This document shows, piece after piece, positions 34,066 to 43,619 of a stretch of DNA of 64,000 bases. Under the pieces are notes generated by a model. It did not search any database. It was not told the DNA's origin and was given only the letters and a program-made list of their open reading frames with translations. This stretch comes from Thiomicrospira microaerophila (GTDB lineage: Bacteria > Pseudomonadota > Gammaproteobacteria > Thiomicrospirales > Thiomicrospiraceae): contig NZ_JYNN01000003.1 of NCBI RefSeq assembly GCF_000934765.1, positions 62,001-126,000 of the forward strand. The letters are read 5' to 3'. Position 1 is the stretch's first letter, and every line of letters begins with the position of its first letter. Position numbers and translations under genes: made by a program.

Positions 34066-35454
34066 ATGACATACCCTTGGGACTCAGACCCAGATTACAA
34101 TAATCAAAAACTCTATATTGATCGGCTTGACGACCTAAATCAGCTGCTAGCTGAGCGTAAGTTCGATGCGGTGCGTCATTGTATTGCTGAAATCGAAGTA
34201 CAGGATACGGCCGAACTTTTAGAGGGTATGCCTAAGCAGACCAAAGCCTTATTTTTTCGCACCTTGCCGCGCAAGACCGCGACCGAAGTATTTGCTTATC
34301 TTGAGCATGATTTAAAAGAAGACTTGCTCAACAACCTGAGCGATGAAGATGCCCTGCATCTGGTTAAAAACATGGAGCCGGATGATCGTGCCGCGTTTTT
34401 AGATGAATTACCCGCTGAAATCGTTCAGGAACTGACCGCACGTTTGCCCCGCGATAAATTACTCGAAGTCAAACTGTTACTGGGTTATCCCGCTGAAAGT
34501 GTTGGACGTATTATGCGTCCAGATTATGTTGCGATTAAACAAAACTGGAGCGTTCAGCAAGCGCTAACCTACTTGCGCACGATTCGTAAGGATACTGGGC
34601 GCTTAAGTACCTTGTTTGTGCTAGATGAACACAATAAACTGGCTGACTCCATTCACATTCGTGAGTTAGCACTGGCCGTCGATCCGAATACGCCGGTTTC
34701 TGAGCTGATGGATCATCGTGTTATCTATATACATGCGCGCGAAGACCAGGAAAAAGCGGTTGAAACCATGCAGCATTATGACCTCAACGCCTTACCCGTA
34801 GTGGATGGTGACCAGGTTTTGGTGGGGGTGGTGACGATTGATGATGTGCTGGATATTGCCGAAGCCGAAACCACTGAAGACTTTCATAAAATGGGTTCGG
34901 TTGGGGTCATTAACTTTAACCTTAATACCGCCAGCCCGGTTTTGCTTTACCGCAAACGTGTCGGTTGGCTACTGCTGCTGGTATTTGTCAATATTTTTGC
35001 CGGCTTAGCGATAGCCACTTTTGAATCAACCATTGAAGCGGTTGTCGCTTTGGTCTTTTTCTTACCCCTGATCATTGGCAGCTCAGGGAATGCTGGCTCT
35101 CAGGCCGCGACCTTGATGGTTCGCTCACTCGCAACGGGCGATGTTGAGCTCAAAGACTGGGGACGTCTAATGTTCCGTGAAATCAGTGTCGCCGCCGCAC
35201 TTGGATTAACCATGGCGCTAGCGATTGCGATGATCGGTTTCTGGCGTGGTGGTACCGATTTGGCTTGGGTTGTCGGTCTATCAATGATTGCCGTGGTCAT
35301 GGTGGGAAGCTTAATGGGGATGAGCCTACCGTTTTTACTCAGCAAACTCAATATAGACCCGGCAACCGCCAGTGCGCCGTTAATTACCTCGATGGCCGAC
35401 ATAGTCGGGATTATGATTTACTTCAGCATTGCCGTGGCGATACTGCAGGTTTAA
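34066..35454 (+). CDS. mgtE: MgtE-family magnesium transporter, copy B
   Basis: A 462-residue paralogue of the protein at 31549, with the same order: N-domain (about 20-145, MEPDDRAAFLDELPAEI), CBS pair (about 150-270) and membrane domain (about 290-460). The pore segment LPLIIGSSGNAGSQAATLMVRSLATGDVELKDW is conserved. The two copies are clearly diverged, so the duplication is old. Having two MgtE channels plus MgtC suggests different affinity or regulation. An AAGGG site precedes the ATG. Confidence 0.93.
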   Translation: MTYPWDSDPDYNNQKLYIDRLDDLNQLLAERKFDAVRHCIAEIEVQDTAELLEGMPKQTKALFFRTLPRKTATEVFAYLEHDLKEDLLNNLSDEDALHLVKNMEPDDRAAFLDELPAEIVQELTARLPRDKLLEVKLLLGYPAESVGRIMRPDYVAIKQNWSVQQALTYLRTIRKDTGRLSTLFVLDEHNKLADSIHIRELALAVDPNTPVSELMDHRVIYIHAREDQEKAVETMQHYDLNALPVVDGDQVLVGVVTIDDVLDIAEAETTEDFHKMGSVGVINFNLNTASPVLLYRKRVGWLLLLVFVNIFAGLAIATFESTIEAVVALVFFLPLIIGSSGNAGSQAATLMVRSLATGDVELKDWGRLMFREISVAAALGLTMALAIAMIGFWRGGTDLAWVVGLSMIAVVMVGSLMGMSLPFLLSKLNIDPATASAPLITSMADIVGIMIYFSIAVAILQV

Positions 35455-35471
35455 CTCAAATTAACCATCCA

Positions 35472-37577
35472 TTAATTTAGGCGCTTAGGCGCCGCTTCTG
35501 GTTTCAGCTTAAATGTCGATACGCGTTCTTGTAAGTCTTGGGCCTGCTCTTGTAACTCATGACTACTGGATGCCAATTCCTCAACAATGGCGGCATTTTG
35601 CTGCGTGACACTGTCCATATCGCTTACAGCCTGACTGACAAGACCGATGCCTGCTGACTGCTGCTGGCTAGCCTTCGCAATATCCGCGACGCGCTGACTC
35701 ATCAAGATCATACCTTGATCGATTTCATCTAAAGCCTGACTCGTCTGTCTAACCAAATTACCACTGGTTTGGCTAATTTTTACGGTATCTTCGATTAAGC
35801 CTTTAATCTCACCCGCCGCTTGCGCCGATTTTCCTGCCAAATTTCTCACTTCGCCAGCCACCACGGCAAACCCACGCCCATGATCACCCGCACGCGCCGC
35901 TTCAACAGCCGCATTTAATGCGAGTAAATTTGTCTGAAAAGCAATGCTATCGATAAGCACCGTAATCGCTTCTATTTTTTTACTCGCTTGCAACATCTGC
36001 TCCATCGAACCCATCGCTTGCTGCATTACCTTACGCCCTTGGCTGATTTTCTTCTGTGCTTCCTGTGCCATCTGATTAGCATGCTCTGCATTCTGCGCAT
36101 TCTGCTTCACACTAACCGTCATCTGCGCCATTGAGCTGGCAGTTTTCTCCAGGGACAAGGCGAGTTGTTGCAATCTATCAGATAAATCTTGGCTTCCACT
36201 ATTCATCACCGCCGCACCACTGCCAACATGGTGAGTAACCTGCACGACCTTAGCAAGCATTTGCGACATATTTTGAGTAGAACGATTAAGCGTAGTGGAT
36301 AACCAAGCCATTTTTCCTGCATAGTTCTCTCCCAACCTAGCCGTTAGGTCACCTTGGCTAATCGTTGTCTGCACCTGTCCCATGTCTTCCACAAACTCAG
36401 CTAGTGCATTCAAGCTAGCATTAATCGATGCCTTAATCGAAATAAAATCGCCTTTGGCTTGGACTTCAACCCGTTTTAAAAAGTCACCCGCTTCCATTGC
36501 ATTGAGCGTTACGTCTATGTCTGCCACCGTCGATTTGATAAAAATGGCAGACTGCTCTAAATCCTGCATCACCTCTTCAAATCCACCTTCCAGCACGACG
36601 CCTTGATCACGATAAACGCGTAACTCACCCTCTCGAAAATGCTGCGCTGTTTTTTGCAACATATGCATAATCGCCTGAACCTGCTGACTGGATTGATTAA
36701 CACCCTGCTTCAATTCTAAAAAATGCCCTTGCGCCTCAGAGGTAACCCTTTGATCAAATTGTCCCTTGGCCAATGAATGCATCACTTGATTCACTTCAGT
36801 GATAGCCGCTTCAAAACGTGTTAGCAATTGATTAATGCTATGACCTATCAACCCAACCTCGCCCTTAGATGAGGCGTCAACTCGCTTTTTCAAATCGCCA
36901 GTTGATATCAATGTTTGCATAACCTGCATCATACTTTCTAAAGGCTTGGTGATGCCACGTGCCACGAGCAAACCGCCCACCAGCATAATCAAAGCGCTGC
37001 CGGCTAAACCTGACCACAGTAGAAGCTGAAAAAAGGCTTTATTGGCCTGCATTGCACCGACCGCCTCCACGTTTTGCTTTACCTCGTATTCCAAAAACTG
37101 CTCAACAATTTCTGCAAATTCACGGTATTTAGGATCAAAATCATTTATAAGAATCTCAGCAGCTTCATCTTTAAAGCCAACGTCTAGTGCAACCATAAAC
37201 CCACCAAAAAGATTAAAGGCCTCAGCTGAATTCGTGCGTAGCTTAGCAAGTAACGCAGTCTCTTGATCATCAAGACTCATTGACTCTAACAATTCAAAAA
37301 CACCACCAATCTCTTGCGAGGATTCTGTTAATAACTCAGCTTGCTTTACCACCGCCGCGTCATCTTCTAAAATCACCATATTTCGCTGCATAATCGCCCG
37401 TTCATCTGAGAGATTTTTTAATTTATTGACCGTAGCAAGCTTGGCACTATTGACGTTAATGATCTCATCTACCGCTTGCTGTGATTGATACATGATATAT
37501 TGCGTAAACAGATTACCCGCCAACAACAAGACCAATACCGCTAAAATACTTAACAAAAGCGTCGTTTTAATTTTCAT
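35472..37577 (-). CDS. Methyl-accepting chemotaxis protein
   Basis: A 701-residue transducer. Membrane helices lie at about 7-27 and 186-206, framing a helical periplasmic domain of about 155 residues (four-helix-bundle type). They are followed by a HAMP domain (from about 207), a further HAMP-like or helical stretch (about 260-420), and the signalling domain, whose hairpin tip reads [36 protein letters not shown]. No C-terminal NWETF-type CheR tether is seen. The ligand is unknown. It does not lie next to other chemotaxis genes in this window. Confidence 0.93.
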   Translation of the reverse strand: MKIKTTLLLSILAVLVLLLAGNLFTQYIMYQSQQAVDEIINVNSAKLATVNKLKNLSDERAIMQRNMVILEDDAAVVKQAELLTESSQEIGGVFELLESMSLDDQETALLAKLRTNSAEAFNLFGGFMVALDVGFKDEAAEILINDFDPKYREFAEIVEQFLEYEVKQNVEAVGAMQANKAFFQLLLWSGLAGSALIMLVGGLLVARGITKPLESMMQVMQTLISTGDLKKRVDASSKGEVGLIGHSINQLLTRFEAAITEVNQVMHSLAKGQFDQRVTSEAQGHFLELKQGVNQSSQQVQAIMHMLQKTAQHFREGELRVYRDQGVVLEGGFEEVMQDLEQSAIFIKSTVADIDVTLNAMEAGDFLKRVEVQAKGDFISIKASINASLNALAEFVEDMGQVQTTISQGDLTARLGENYAGKMAWLSTTLNRSTQNMSQMLAKVVQVTHHVGSGAAVMNSGSQDLSDRLQQLALSLEKTASSMAQMTVSVKQNAQNAEHANQMAQEAQKKISQGRKVMQQAMGSMEQMLQASKKIEAITVLIDSIAFQTNLLALNAAVEAARAGDHGRGFAVVAGEVRNLAGKSAQAAGEIKGLIEDTVKISQTSGNLVRQTSQALDEIDQGMILMSQRVADIAKASQQQSAGIGLVSQAVSDMDSVTQQNAAIVEELASSSHELQEQAQDLQERVSTFKLKPEAAPKRLN

Positions 37578-37708
37578 ACCTTACCCAGTCAAAATCAATA
37601 AATGCGATTATTTTAAACAGAATAAAGTCAAAAAACGATTAAAATAAATAATGGCACGGCCAAGCACAGCCTATATAAGAAAAAGCTTATTTGTAAACAT
37701 AGCCAAAC

Positions 37709-37798
37709 TAGAAGCCTGCTGGACTAAACGGTCGAAGCGAAAAATGGCCAAGTCCAGCTTTTTTTGCAGCCCATTGACTTTAGCCCGACAAGCCTCCA
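37709..37798. mobile_element. Short decayed MITE, family 3
   Basis: The left end GAAGCCTGCTGGACTAAACG and right end TTTAGCCCGACAAGCCTCC match the terminal repeats of 21139-21305 with substitutions, and the interior shares GGTCGAAGCGAAAAA and CCAGCTTTTTT. The TA border remains on the left only. It is in the 235-bp mcp-folA gap, which otherwise shows no gene. Confidence 0.7.
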
Positions 37799-37812
37799 GG
37801 GTTAAGCGCTAC

Positions 37813-38328
37813 TCAAATGAGTGCTTTAGGACGTTGATACTCAACAAAATCAAATGCATATCGATGGCGCTCATCCGCCGCATGGTGTTGACGTGATATT
37901 TCCAACCAGGCCTGGTTGTCAATGGGCGGAAAAAACGCATCGCCTTCTGGCGCGGCATTAACTTCAGTAATCAATAGGCGATCAACTTGGTTAATCCATT
38001 GGGCATAAATCTGTGCGCCGCCCATAATCACGACTTCAGGATAATCACTGACGGAAGCTATCGCCTCTTCGACTGATTTAAAGACACCCACCCCTTCGTG
38101 CTTAAAATCTGGGTTGCGGCTAATTACAAGATTTGGGCGATTTGGTAAGGGGCGCGAACCAATCGACTCAAACGTCTTGCGCCCCATAATGACCGGTTTA
38201 TTGAGTGTCTGGGCTTTAAAATACTTTAAATCATCAGGCAAATGCCAAGGCATTTGATTGTCTTTACCAATCATTCGGTTTTTCGCGATTGCGACAATCA
38301 TCATCAGCGTTGGTTTATTGACACTCAT
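37813..38328 (-). CDS. folA: FolA, dihydrofolate reductase
   Basis: A 171-residue enzyme. [28 protein letters not shown] covers the substrate site (D33 corresponds to E. coli D27), [13 protein letters not shown] is an NADPH site and [13 protein letters not shown] is the conserved GG loop. Role: reduces dihydrofolate to tetrahydrofolate, replenishing what ThyA oxidises. Its start overlaps the thyA stop by four bases, so lgt-thyA-folA is one operon. A CCAGGCCTGG palindrome lies in its variable C-terminal part. Confidence 0.95.
   Translation of the reverse strand: MSVNKPTLMMIVAIAKNRMIGKDNQMPWHLPDDLKYFKAQTLNKPVIMGRKTFESIGSRPLPNRPNLVISRNPDFKHEGVGVFKSVEEAIASVSDYPEVVIMGGAQIYAQWINQVDRLLITEVNAAPEGDAFFPPIDNQAWLEISRQHHAADERHRYAFDFVEYQRPKALI
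37906..37915. repeat. CCAGGCCTGG palindrome, copy 8 (in folA)
   Basis: A perfect 16-bp form CAACCAGGCCTGGTTG at 37903-37918, encoding NQAWL. Confidence 0.8.
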
Positions 38329-39158
38329 ACCGATACCTGCGCTTTAATATGGGGATGCGATTGATAGTTGAGTATTTCAAAATCTTCAAATTGATAGTCA
38401 AAAATGGAGTCAGGCTGGCGCTTAATCACCAACTGAGGTAAGGCGAAAGGTTCACGACTGAGTTGCAATTTGGCTTGTTCAATCGTGTTGTTATAAAGAT
38501 GAACGTCGCCGCCCGTCCAAATAAACTCACCCACTTGATAACCCGTTTGCTGTGCAATCATGTGAACGAGCAACGCATAACTGGCGATGTTAAACGGCAC
38601 ACCCAAAAAGGTGTCGGCTGAACGCTGGTAAAGCTGGCAGGACAAGCGGTTATTGGCAACATAAAACTGAAAAAATGCGTGGCAGGTTGCCAGCGCCATT
38701 TTGCCATTTTCAACATTGGCTTGCGGGCTGATACGCTCGTCTGGTAAGTCCGCTGGATTCCAAGCGCTGACAATCATACGGCGGCTGTTCGGGTTGGTTT
38801 TAAGGCTATCAATCACCTGCTGAATCTGGTTAATGACTTCCCCATTTGGACTCTGCCAAGCGACCCACTGCTTACCATATAAAGGGCCTAAGTCACCGGA
38901 TTTGGTTGCCCATTCATCCCAAATACGCACTTGATGGTCTTTAAGGTACTGGATATTGGTGTCACCGGATAAAAACCAAAGCAGCTCATGAATAATTGAG
39001 CGCAGATGGAGTTTTTTTGTCGTCACCAAGGGAAACCCCTGCTGCAAATCAAAGCGCATTTGATAACCAAAAACCGACAGCGTGCCCGTACCGGTTCGAT
39101 CCCCCTTTTGCACCCCATTATCCAAAATATGCTGCAACAAGTCTAAATACTGTTTCAT
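38325..39158 (-). CDS. thyA: ThyA, thymidylate synthase
   Basis: A 277-residue enzyme with the catalytic Cys159 in [13 protein letters not shown], the [12 protein letters not shown]-terminal motif, the [10 protein letters not shown] motif and the [23 protein letters not shown] block. It is about 13 residues longer than E. coli ThyA because of an insert ([15 protein letters not shown]) just before the catalytic Cys, a length also found in other bacterial ThyA. Role: dUMP to dTMP with methylene-tetrahydrofolate. Its ATG overlaps the lgt stop by one base. Confidence 0.96.
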   Translation of the reverse strand: MKQYLDLLQHILDNGVQKGDRTGTGTLSVFGYQMRFDLQQGFPLVTTKKLHLRSIIHELLWFLSGDTNIQYLKDHQVRIWDEWATKSGDLGPLYGKQWVAWQSPNGEVINQIQQVIDSLKTNPNSRRMIVSAWNPADLPDERISPQANVENGKMALATCHAFFQFYVANNRLSCQLYQRSADTFLGVPFNIASYALLVHMIAQQTGYQVGEFIWTGGDVHLYNNTIEQAKLQLSREPFALPQLVIKRQPDSIFDYQFEDFEILNYQSHPHIKAQVSV

Positions 39159-39967
39159 TATTTTGCCTCCTTACTAACCAGGCCTGGTTGCTTGTAAGCC
39201 CAAACCATCAACCCTAGCCCAATCAATATCATAGGTAAGGACAACACCATCCCCATGGTTAGCCAATCACCCGCCAGATAACCTAGATGCGCATCCGGGG
39301 CACGGAAAAACTCGGCCACTATACGGAACACACCATAAGCCGCTAAAAACAACCCCGCGACCGAACCACTTGGACGCGGTTTAGATGAATACCACCAGAG
39401 CAAAACAAACAAGACCAAGCCCTCTAACAGTGCTTGAAGCAACTGGGTAGGATATTTTTGTATCATCTCGCCGATAACAGGGTCATACACCCACATTCCC
39501 CATGACGAATCGGTTATTTTGCCCCACAGCTCGCCATTAATAAAGTTACCAATACGCCCCGCAAACAAACCAATTGTTACCAAAGGGGCGACAAAATCGG
39601 CAACACTAAACAAGCTCAAACCCACCTTGCGCGCAAACAAAAACATGCCTAAGGTTACACCTAACAACCCACCATGGAATGACATGCCACCCTGCCACAC
39701 CATCACCAGTGATAAAGGATTAGCAACAAACCCAGAAAAATCATAGAACAACACATAGCCCATGCGACCGCCCAGCACTACGCCTAGCGCACAATAAAAC
39801 AATAAGTCGCCAACCTTATCTTTATCCCAAACAGACGAAGACTGAGCGCGATATAAACCTAAAAGCCAGGCCGCACCGAAACCAATCACATACATCAGGC
39901 CATACCAATGAATAGCAAGAGCGCCTAATGAAAGTGCAACAGGGTTTATTTCAGGGTAACTCCACAT
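39158..39967 (-). CDS. lgt: Lgt, prolipoprotein diacylglyceryl transferase
   Basis: A 269-residue inner membrane enzyme with about seven helices. The [11 protein letters not shown] motif and the Lgt signature [14 protein letters not shown] are intact. Role: attaches diacylglycerol from phosphatidylglycerol to the lipobox Cys of prolipoproteins. It is the first gene of the lgt-thyA-folA operon; lgt-thyA linkage is common in gammaproteobacteria. A palindrome copy sits in the variable C-terminal tail. Confidence 0.95.
   Translation of the reverse strand: MWSYPEINPVALSLGALAIHWYGLMYVIGFGAAWLLGLYRAQSSSVWDKDKVGDLLFYCALGVVLGGRMGYVLFYDFSGFVANPLSLVMVWQGGMSFHGGLLGVTLGMFLFARKVGLSLFSVADFVAPLVTIGLFAGRIGNFINGELWGKITDSSWGMWVYDPVIGEMIQKYPTQLLQALLEGLVLFVLLWWYSSKPRPSGSVAGLFLAAYGVFRIVAEFFRAPDAHLGYLAGDWLTMGMVLSLPMILIGLGLMVWAYKQPGLVSKEAK
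39178..39187. repeat. CCAGGCCTGG palindrome, copy 9 (in lgt tail)
   Basis: Extended form AACCAGGCCTGGTT, encoding KQPGLV in the last few residues of Lgt. Confidence 0.8.
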
Positions 39968-40008
39968 CTAAAACCAAGCCTTTTTAATATCTAATTAAAA
40001 TTTTAGAA

Positions 40009-40060
40009 ATAAAAAAGCCTGAGTATTCTTCTAGCAATGCTATTGAATTCTCAGGCTTTA
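40009..40060 (-). terminator. Terminator downstream of initiator tRNA
   Basis: On the minus strand the stem AAAGCCTGAG/CTCAGGCTTT, with a structured loop (AATAGC-ATT-GCTA), ends in a T-run. It follows the tRNA by four bases and separates it from lgt. Confidence 0.88.
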
Positions 40061-40064
40061 ATAT

Positions 40065-40141
<77 letters not shown>

Positions 40142-40197
40142 TTATCTGATGTGCGTATTATACTCAGGGAGAGTATTAACGCAAGCCTTTTTTCAAT

Positions 40198-40536
40198 TTA
40201 ATTTTGAGCCTTCATTTTTTCATGACGATCAAGGTACATTTTGAGGTTATAGCGATAGATAAAACCTGGAAATGCAAAAATCATAAACAAGAACAGGTTA
40301 ACAACATAAAACTCCCATTCTTGCGGTGCTATATTGCCCATGGCGGTTTTTTCGAGCAGGAAGGCTAACCCCCCCATTACTAAAAAATAAAGAAACCATT
40401 CGATCACGCCCACCACAAACGTTTTTTGCTTGTGAAGCGGGACAAAAATAAACAAACGATTGCCAAATATCCATGGAATGTTAGCTAACACGATGGCTGT
40501 AAACAACAAAACCCAAACAGCTTGATCTAAAGTCAT
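40198..40536 (-). CDS. DUF2818-family membrane protein
   Basis: A 112-residue protein with three predicted membrane helices (about 5-28, 40-60, 76-95) and a basic C-terminus. WVLLFTAIVLANIPW and FYLVxxL-like segments match the DUF2818 family, which is typically found just after nuoN in beta- and gammaproteobacteria. The function is unknown; a link to complex I is inferred from context. A terminator lies between nuoN and this gene, so it may depend on read-through or its own promoter. Confidence 0.85.
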   Translation of the reverse strand: MTLDQAVWVLLFTAIVLANIPWIFGNRLFIFVPLHKQKTFVVGVIEWFLYFLVMGGLAFLLEKTAMGNIAPQEWEFYVVNLFLFMIFAFPGFIYRYNLKMYLDRHEKMKAQN

Positions 40537-40554
40537 AAAATTCTCTACCTGATT

Positions 40555-40579
40555 AAAAAGGCGCCTTGAGAGCGCCTTT
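40555..40579 (-). terminator. Rho-independent terminator after nuoN
   Basis: On the minus strand the stem AAAGGCGC-TCTCAAG-GCGCCTTT is followed by TT and an AT-rich stretch. It lies between nuoN and the DUF2818 gene. Confidence 0.85.
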
Positions 40580-40605
40580 ATTATTTATTAATACAAACCT
40601 GCGAA

Positions 40606-42048
40606 TTACATTAGCAAGCTGTTATAGGCTACGGCCATGAGCCAAGCTGGCATAATACCCAATACCAACAAGGATAAAGAATATACCGACACCCCTACAG
40701 ACAGCTCACGCGTTGAAGCTGGAAGCGGTGTATCTTGCTCTGGTGCATCAAAATACATTACTTTAATAACACGTAAATAATAGAAAGCACCTGCAATAGC
40801 CGTCACAACGCCTATGATCGCTAACCACGTAAAGCCAGCCGCAATCACTTCTTCCAGAACAACAAGTTTTGCGTAGAAGCCAATAAATGGCGGCACACCT
40901 GCCATCGAAAACATAATAATTAACATCATAGCGGCTAACCATGGATTGCGCTTGTTTAAACCGGCAAAATCCTTAATTTGGTCAAACTCCATCCCTTTAC
41001 GGCCTAGCGCCAAGATCATACCAAAAGCCGCCACACTGGTGATTGCATAAACAAGCACATAGAACATCGCGGCAGAATAACCTTCAGGTGTAGCGGCGAT
41101 AAAACCAAGTAGCAAGAAACCGATATGCGCGATACCTGAGTAGGCTAATAGGCGTTTAAAGTTGGTTTGCGCTAGGGCTATCACCGTACCGATAACCATA
41201 GATAAAATAGCCATGATAATCAGCAACTGCTGCCAGTCTACAACCAGGCCTGGCATACCATCTACTAGTAAACGGTACACAATCGCAAACGCCGCAATTT
41301 TAGGTGCCGCAGCAATAAACAGGGTAACCGCTGTCGGCGCACCATCATAGACATCAGGCACCCACATATGGAATGGAACCGCACCCAGTTTAAACCCTAG
41401 CCCTATCACAATAAACACCACACCAAAAGCGAGAACCGTAGAGTTGGCTTTACCTGCTTCAATCACCGCTTTCACTTCAGGGATCGTTAATGTGCCTGTC
41501 GCACCATAAATCATTGACAACCCATAGAGTAACAAGCCAGTTGCCAAGGCGCCTAACACAAAGTATTTCATGGCGGCTTCTGTGGCTTTAGCAGAATCAC
41601 GCTGCATGGCAATCATGGCATACATGGCTAATGACATGATTTCTAAACCGACAAACAAGGTGATGAAATTATAGGCCGAAACCATCACGAACATACCCAG
41701 AATCGCAAACAGGCCTAGCGTAAAAAACTCACCTTTGTAAAAATCATGGTTTTGCAAATACTCTTTAGAGAACAAAAACACACCAATAGAAACCAAGATA
41801 ATAAACAGTTTCAACACATCCGCAAAGGCATCACGCACAAAGCTTTCGTTAAAGGTGACAGCCGTTTCAGAGGTAAAACTAAACAGTATCAACAATCCCA
41901 CTATAACCAAAGAAGCTTGGGTTGCATAATAAGTCGCGTACTTGTAACGCTCTGACCAAAAGGTATCTGCAATTAAGATAAATGAGGCCAAAGCTAACAG
42001 CACCATTTCTGGCACTGCGGGGGTAAAATCTGGAATAACAAAATTCAT
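40606..42048 (-). CDS. nuoN: NuoN, NADH-quinone oxidoreductase subunit N
   Basis: A 480-residue antiporter-like membrane subunit of complex I, with about 14 helices. It carries the conserved KYFVLGALATGLLLYGLSMIYG and GLGFKLGAVPFHMWVPDVYDGAPT (key lysine) motifs, plus the AYSGIAHIGFLLLG segment. Role: one of three proton-pumping modules. It starts 20 bp after nuoM and is the last nuo gene. One CCAGGCCTGG palindrome lies in a loop (MPGLVVDW). Confidence 0.96.
   Translation of the reverse strand: MNFVIPDFTPAVPEMVLLALASFILIADTFWSERYKYATYYATQASLVIVGLLILFSFTSETAVTFNESFVRDAFADVLKLFIILVSIGVFLFSKEYLQNHDFYKGEFFTLGLFAILGMFVMVSAYNFITLFVGLEIMSLAMYAMIAMQRDSAKATEAAMKYFVLGALATGLLLYGLSMIYGATGTLTIPEVKAVIEAGKANSTVLAFGVVFIVIGLGFKLGAVPFHMWVPDVYDGAPTAVTLFIAAAPKIAAFAIVYRLLVDGMPGLVVDWQQLLIIMAILSMVIGTVIALAQTNFKRLLAYSGIAHIGFLLLGFIAATPEGYSAAMFYVLVYAITSVAAFGMILALGRKGMEFDQIKDFAGLNKRNPWLAAMMLIIMFSMAGVPPFIGFYAKLVVLEEVIAAGFTWLAIIGVVTAIAGAFYYLRVIKVMYFDAPEQDTPLPASTRELSVGVSVYSLSLLVLGIMPAWLMAVAYNSLLM
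41244..41253. repeat. CCAGGCCTGG palindrome, copy 10 (in nuoN)
   Basis: Left extension CAA kept, right side CAT. It encodes MPGLV in a loop between helices. Confidence 0.75.
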
Positions 42049-42068
42049 AGTTTTAACTCACCTTATCT

Positions 42069-43586
42069 TTAATACAGTTTTGATGTGGTTGCTTGAATTA
42101 ACAAGTTATCGACAGAAGCATGCATCACTTCTAACAATGGATTTGGCCATACACCCAAAAGCACAATAGCGAAGGCTAAAATCGACATAATAATAAACTC
42201 TCGACGATTTAAATCCTGAAGCTTCGCTACATTTTCATTAGCAACCTCACCGAAAAATACGCGTTTAATCATCCATAAGGTATAAGCTGCACCCACGATC
42301 AGCGTTGTAGCGGCTAGCACCCCCCACCAAACATTGGCTTTAAAGGCACTCAAGATGACCATAAACTCACCGACAAATCCAGAAGTACCTGGTAAACCTG
42401 CATTGGCCATCGCAAAGAGTACCGCAAAGAAAGTAAACCACGGCATGGTATTCACCACACCACCGTAAGCACCTATTTCTCGCGTATGCATACGATCATA
42501 TAAGACACCAATCGCGAGGAACATGGCGCCAGAGATGAAGCCGTGAGAAATCATCTGTACCATCGCACCTTCCATGCCGAGTGCGGCCCCTTCAACAGAA
42601 CCTGTATTACGTACAATGGCATAAACCACGAACATACCGAGTGTAACAAAGCCCATATGTGCAATTGAAGAATACGCGACCAGCTTTTTCATATCAGACT
42701 GTATCAATGCGATAAACCCAATGTATACAATAGCAATCAATGAGAGTGCAATGACCAATAAGTCCAAGGTCATCGCCGCATCAGGCGTAATAGGCAGACT
42801 AAACCGTACAAAGCCATAGCCACCCATTTTAAGCATGATCGCTGCTAACACTACAGAACCAGCTGTCGGCGCTTCAACGTGCGCATCAGGTAACCAAGTG
42901 TGGACGGGGAACATAGGAATCTTTACCGCAAATGCAATCAAGAAAGCCAAGAATATCAATATCTGCGCTGTCATGCCAATCGGCATGGCATGAAAGTCCA
43001 GAATGGAAAAACTACCGCTCTGAAAATACATGTATAAGAACGCCACCAACATGAATACCGAGCCAAGGAAAGTGTAAAGAAAAAACTTCATGGTGGCATA
43101 AACGCGACGTGGCCCACCCCAGATACCGATAACGATAAACATTGGAATAAGCAACGCTTCCCAGAATACATAGAATAGAATCGAGTCTAGTGCCGCAAAC
43201 ACACCGATCATTAGGCCTTGCATAATCATGAAGGCCCCCATGTACTGCTCTACACGTACCTTAATAACCGACCAAGCAGACGCAATAACCAAAATTTGAG
43301 TAAAAGTGGTCAATAAAATCAGTGGCATTGATAAGCCATCAACCCCCAAAAAATATTCTATATTGTATTGCGGAATCCAGCTCAAACGCTCAACAAACTG
43401 CATCGCTGAGGTTGTCGTATCAAACGCAAAATAGAGTGGTAACGACAAGATGAAGGTCAATATTGCACCGCCAAGTGAAAACCACTTAGCAAACGCAGGG
43501 CTATTACGCCCGGCAAACAGCACAATAAAACCAACGATAATCGGTAACCAAATAAGTGTACTAAGTATTGGATAGCCTAAAGACAT
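42069..43586 (-). CDS. nuoM: NuoM, NADH-quinone oxidoreductase subunit M
   Basis: A 505-residue antiporter-like subunit with about 14 helices. The conserved glutamate is in FYVFWEALLIPMFIVIG, with lysines in AFAVKIPMFPVHTWLPDAHVEAPT and KLVAYSSIAHMGF. Role: proton translocation in the membrane arm. Gene order nuoL-nuoM-nuoN is canonical. Confidence 0.96.
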   Translation of the reverse strand: MSLGYPILSTLIWLPIIVGFIVLFAGRNSPAFAKWFSLGGAILTFILSLPLYFAFDTTTSAMQFVERLSWIPQYNIEYFLGVDGLSMPLILLTTFTQILVIASAWSVIKVRVEQYMGAFMIMQGLMIGVFAALDSILFYVFWEALLIPMFIVIGIWGGPRRVYATMKFFLYTFLGSVFMLVAFLYMYFQSGSFSILDFHAMPIGMTAQILIFLAFLIAFAVKIPMFPVHTWLPDAHVEAPTAGSVVLAAIMLKMGGYGFVRFSLPITPDAAMTLDLLVIALSLIAIVYIGFIALIQSDMKKLVAYSSIAHMGFVTLGMFVVYAIVRNTGSVEGAALGMEGAMVQMISHGFISGAMFLAIGVLYDRMHTREIGAYGGVVNTMPWFTFFAVLFAMANAGLPGTSGFVGEFMVILSAFKANVWWGVLAATTLIVGAAYTLWMIKRVFFGEVANENVAKLQDLNRREFIIMSILAFAIVLLGVWPNPLLEVMHASVDNLLIQATTSKLY

Positions 43587-43619
43587 GTAATCGTTTTCCT
43601 TTTTCTTATTATGCTTTAA

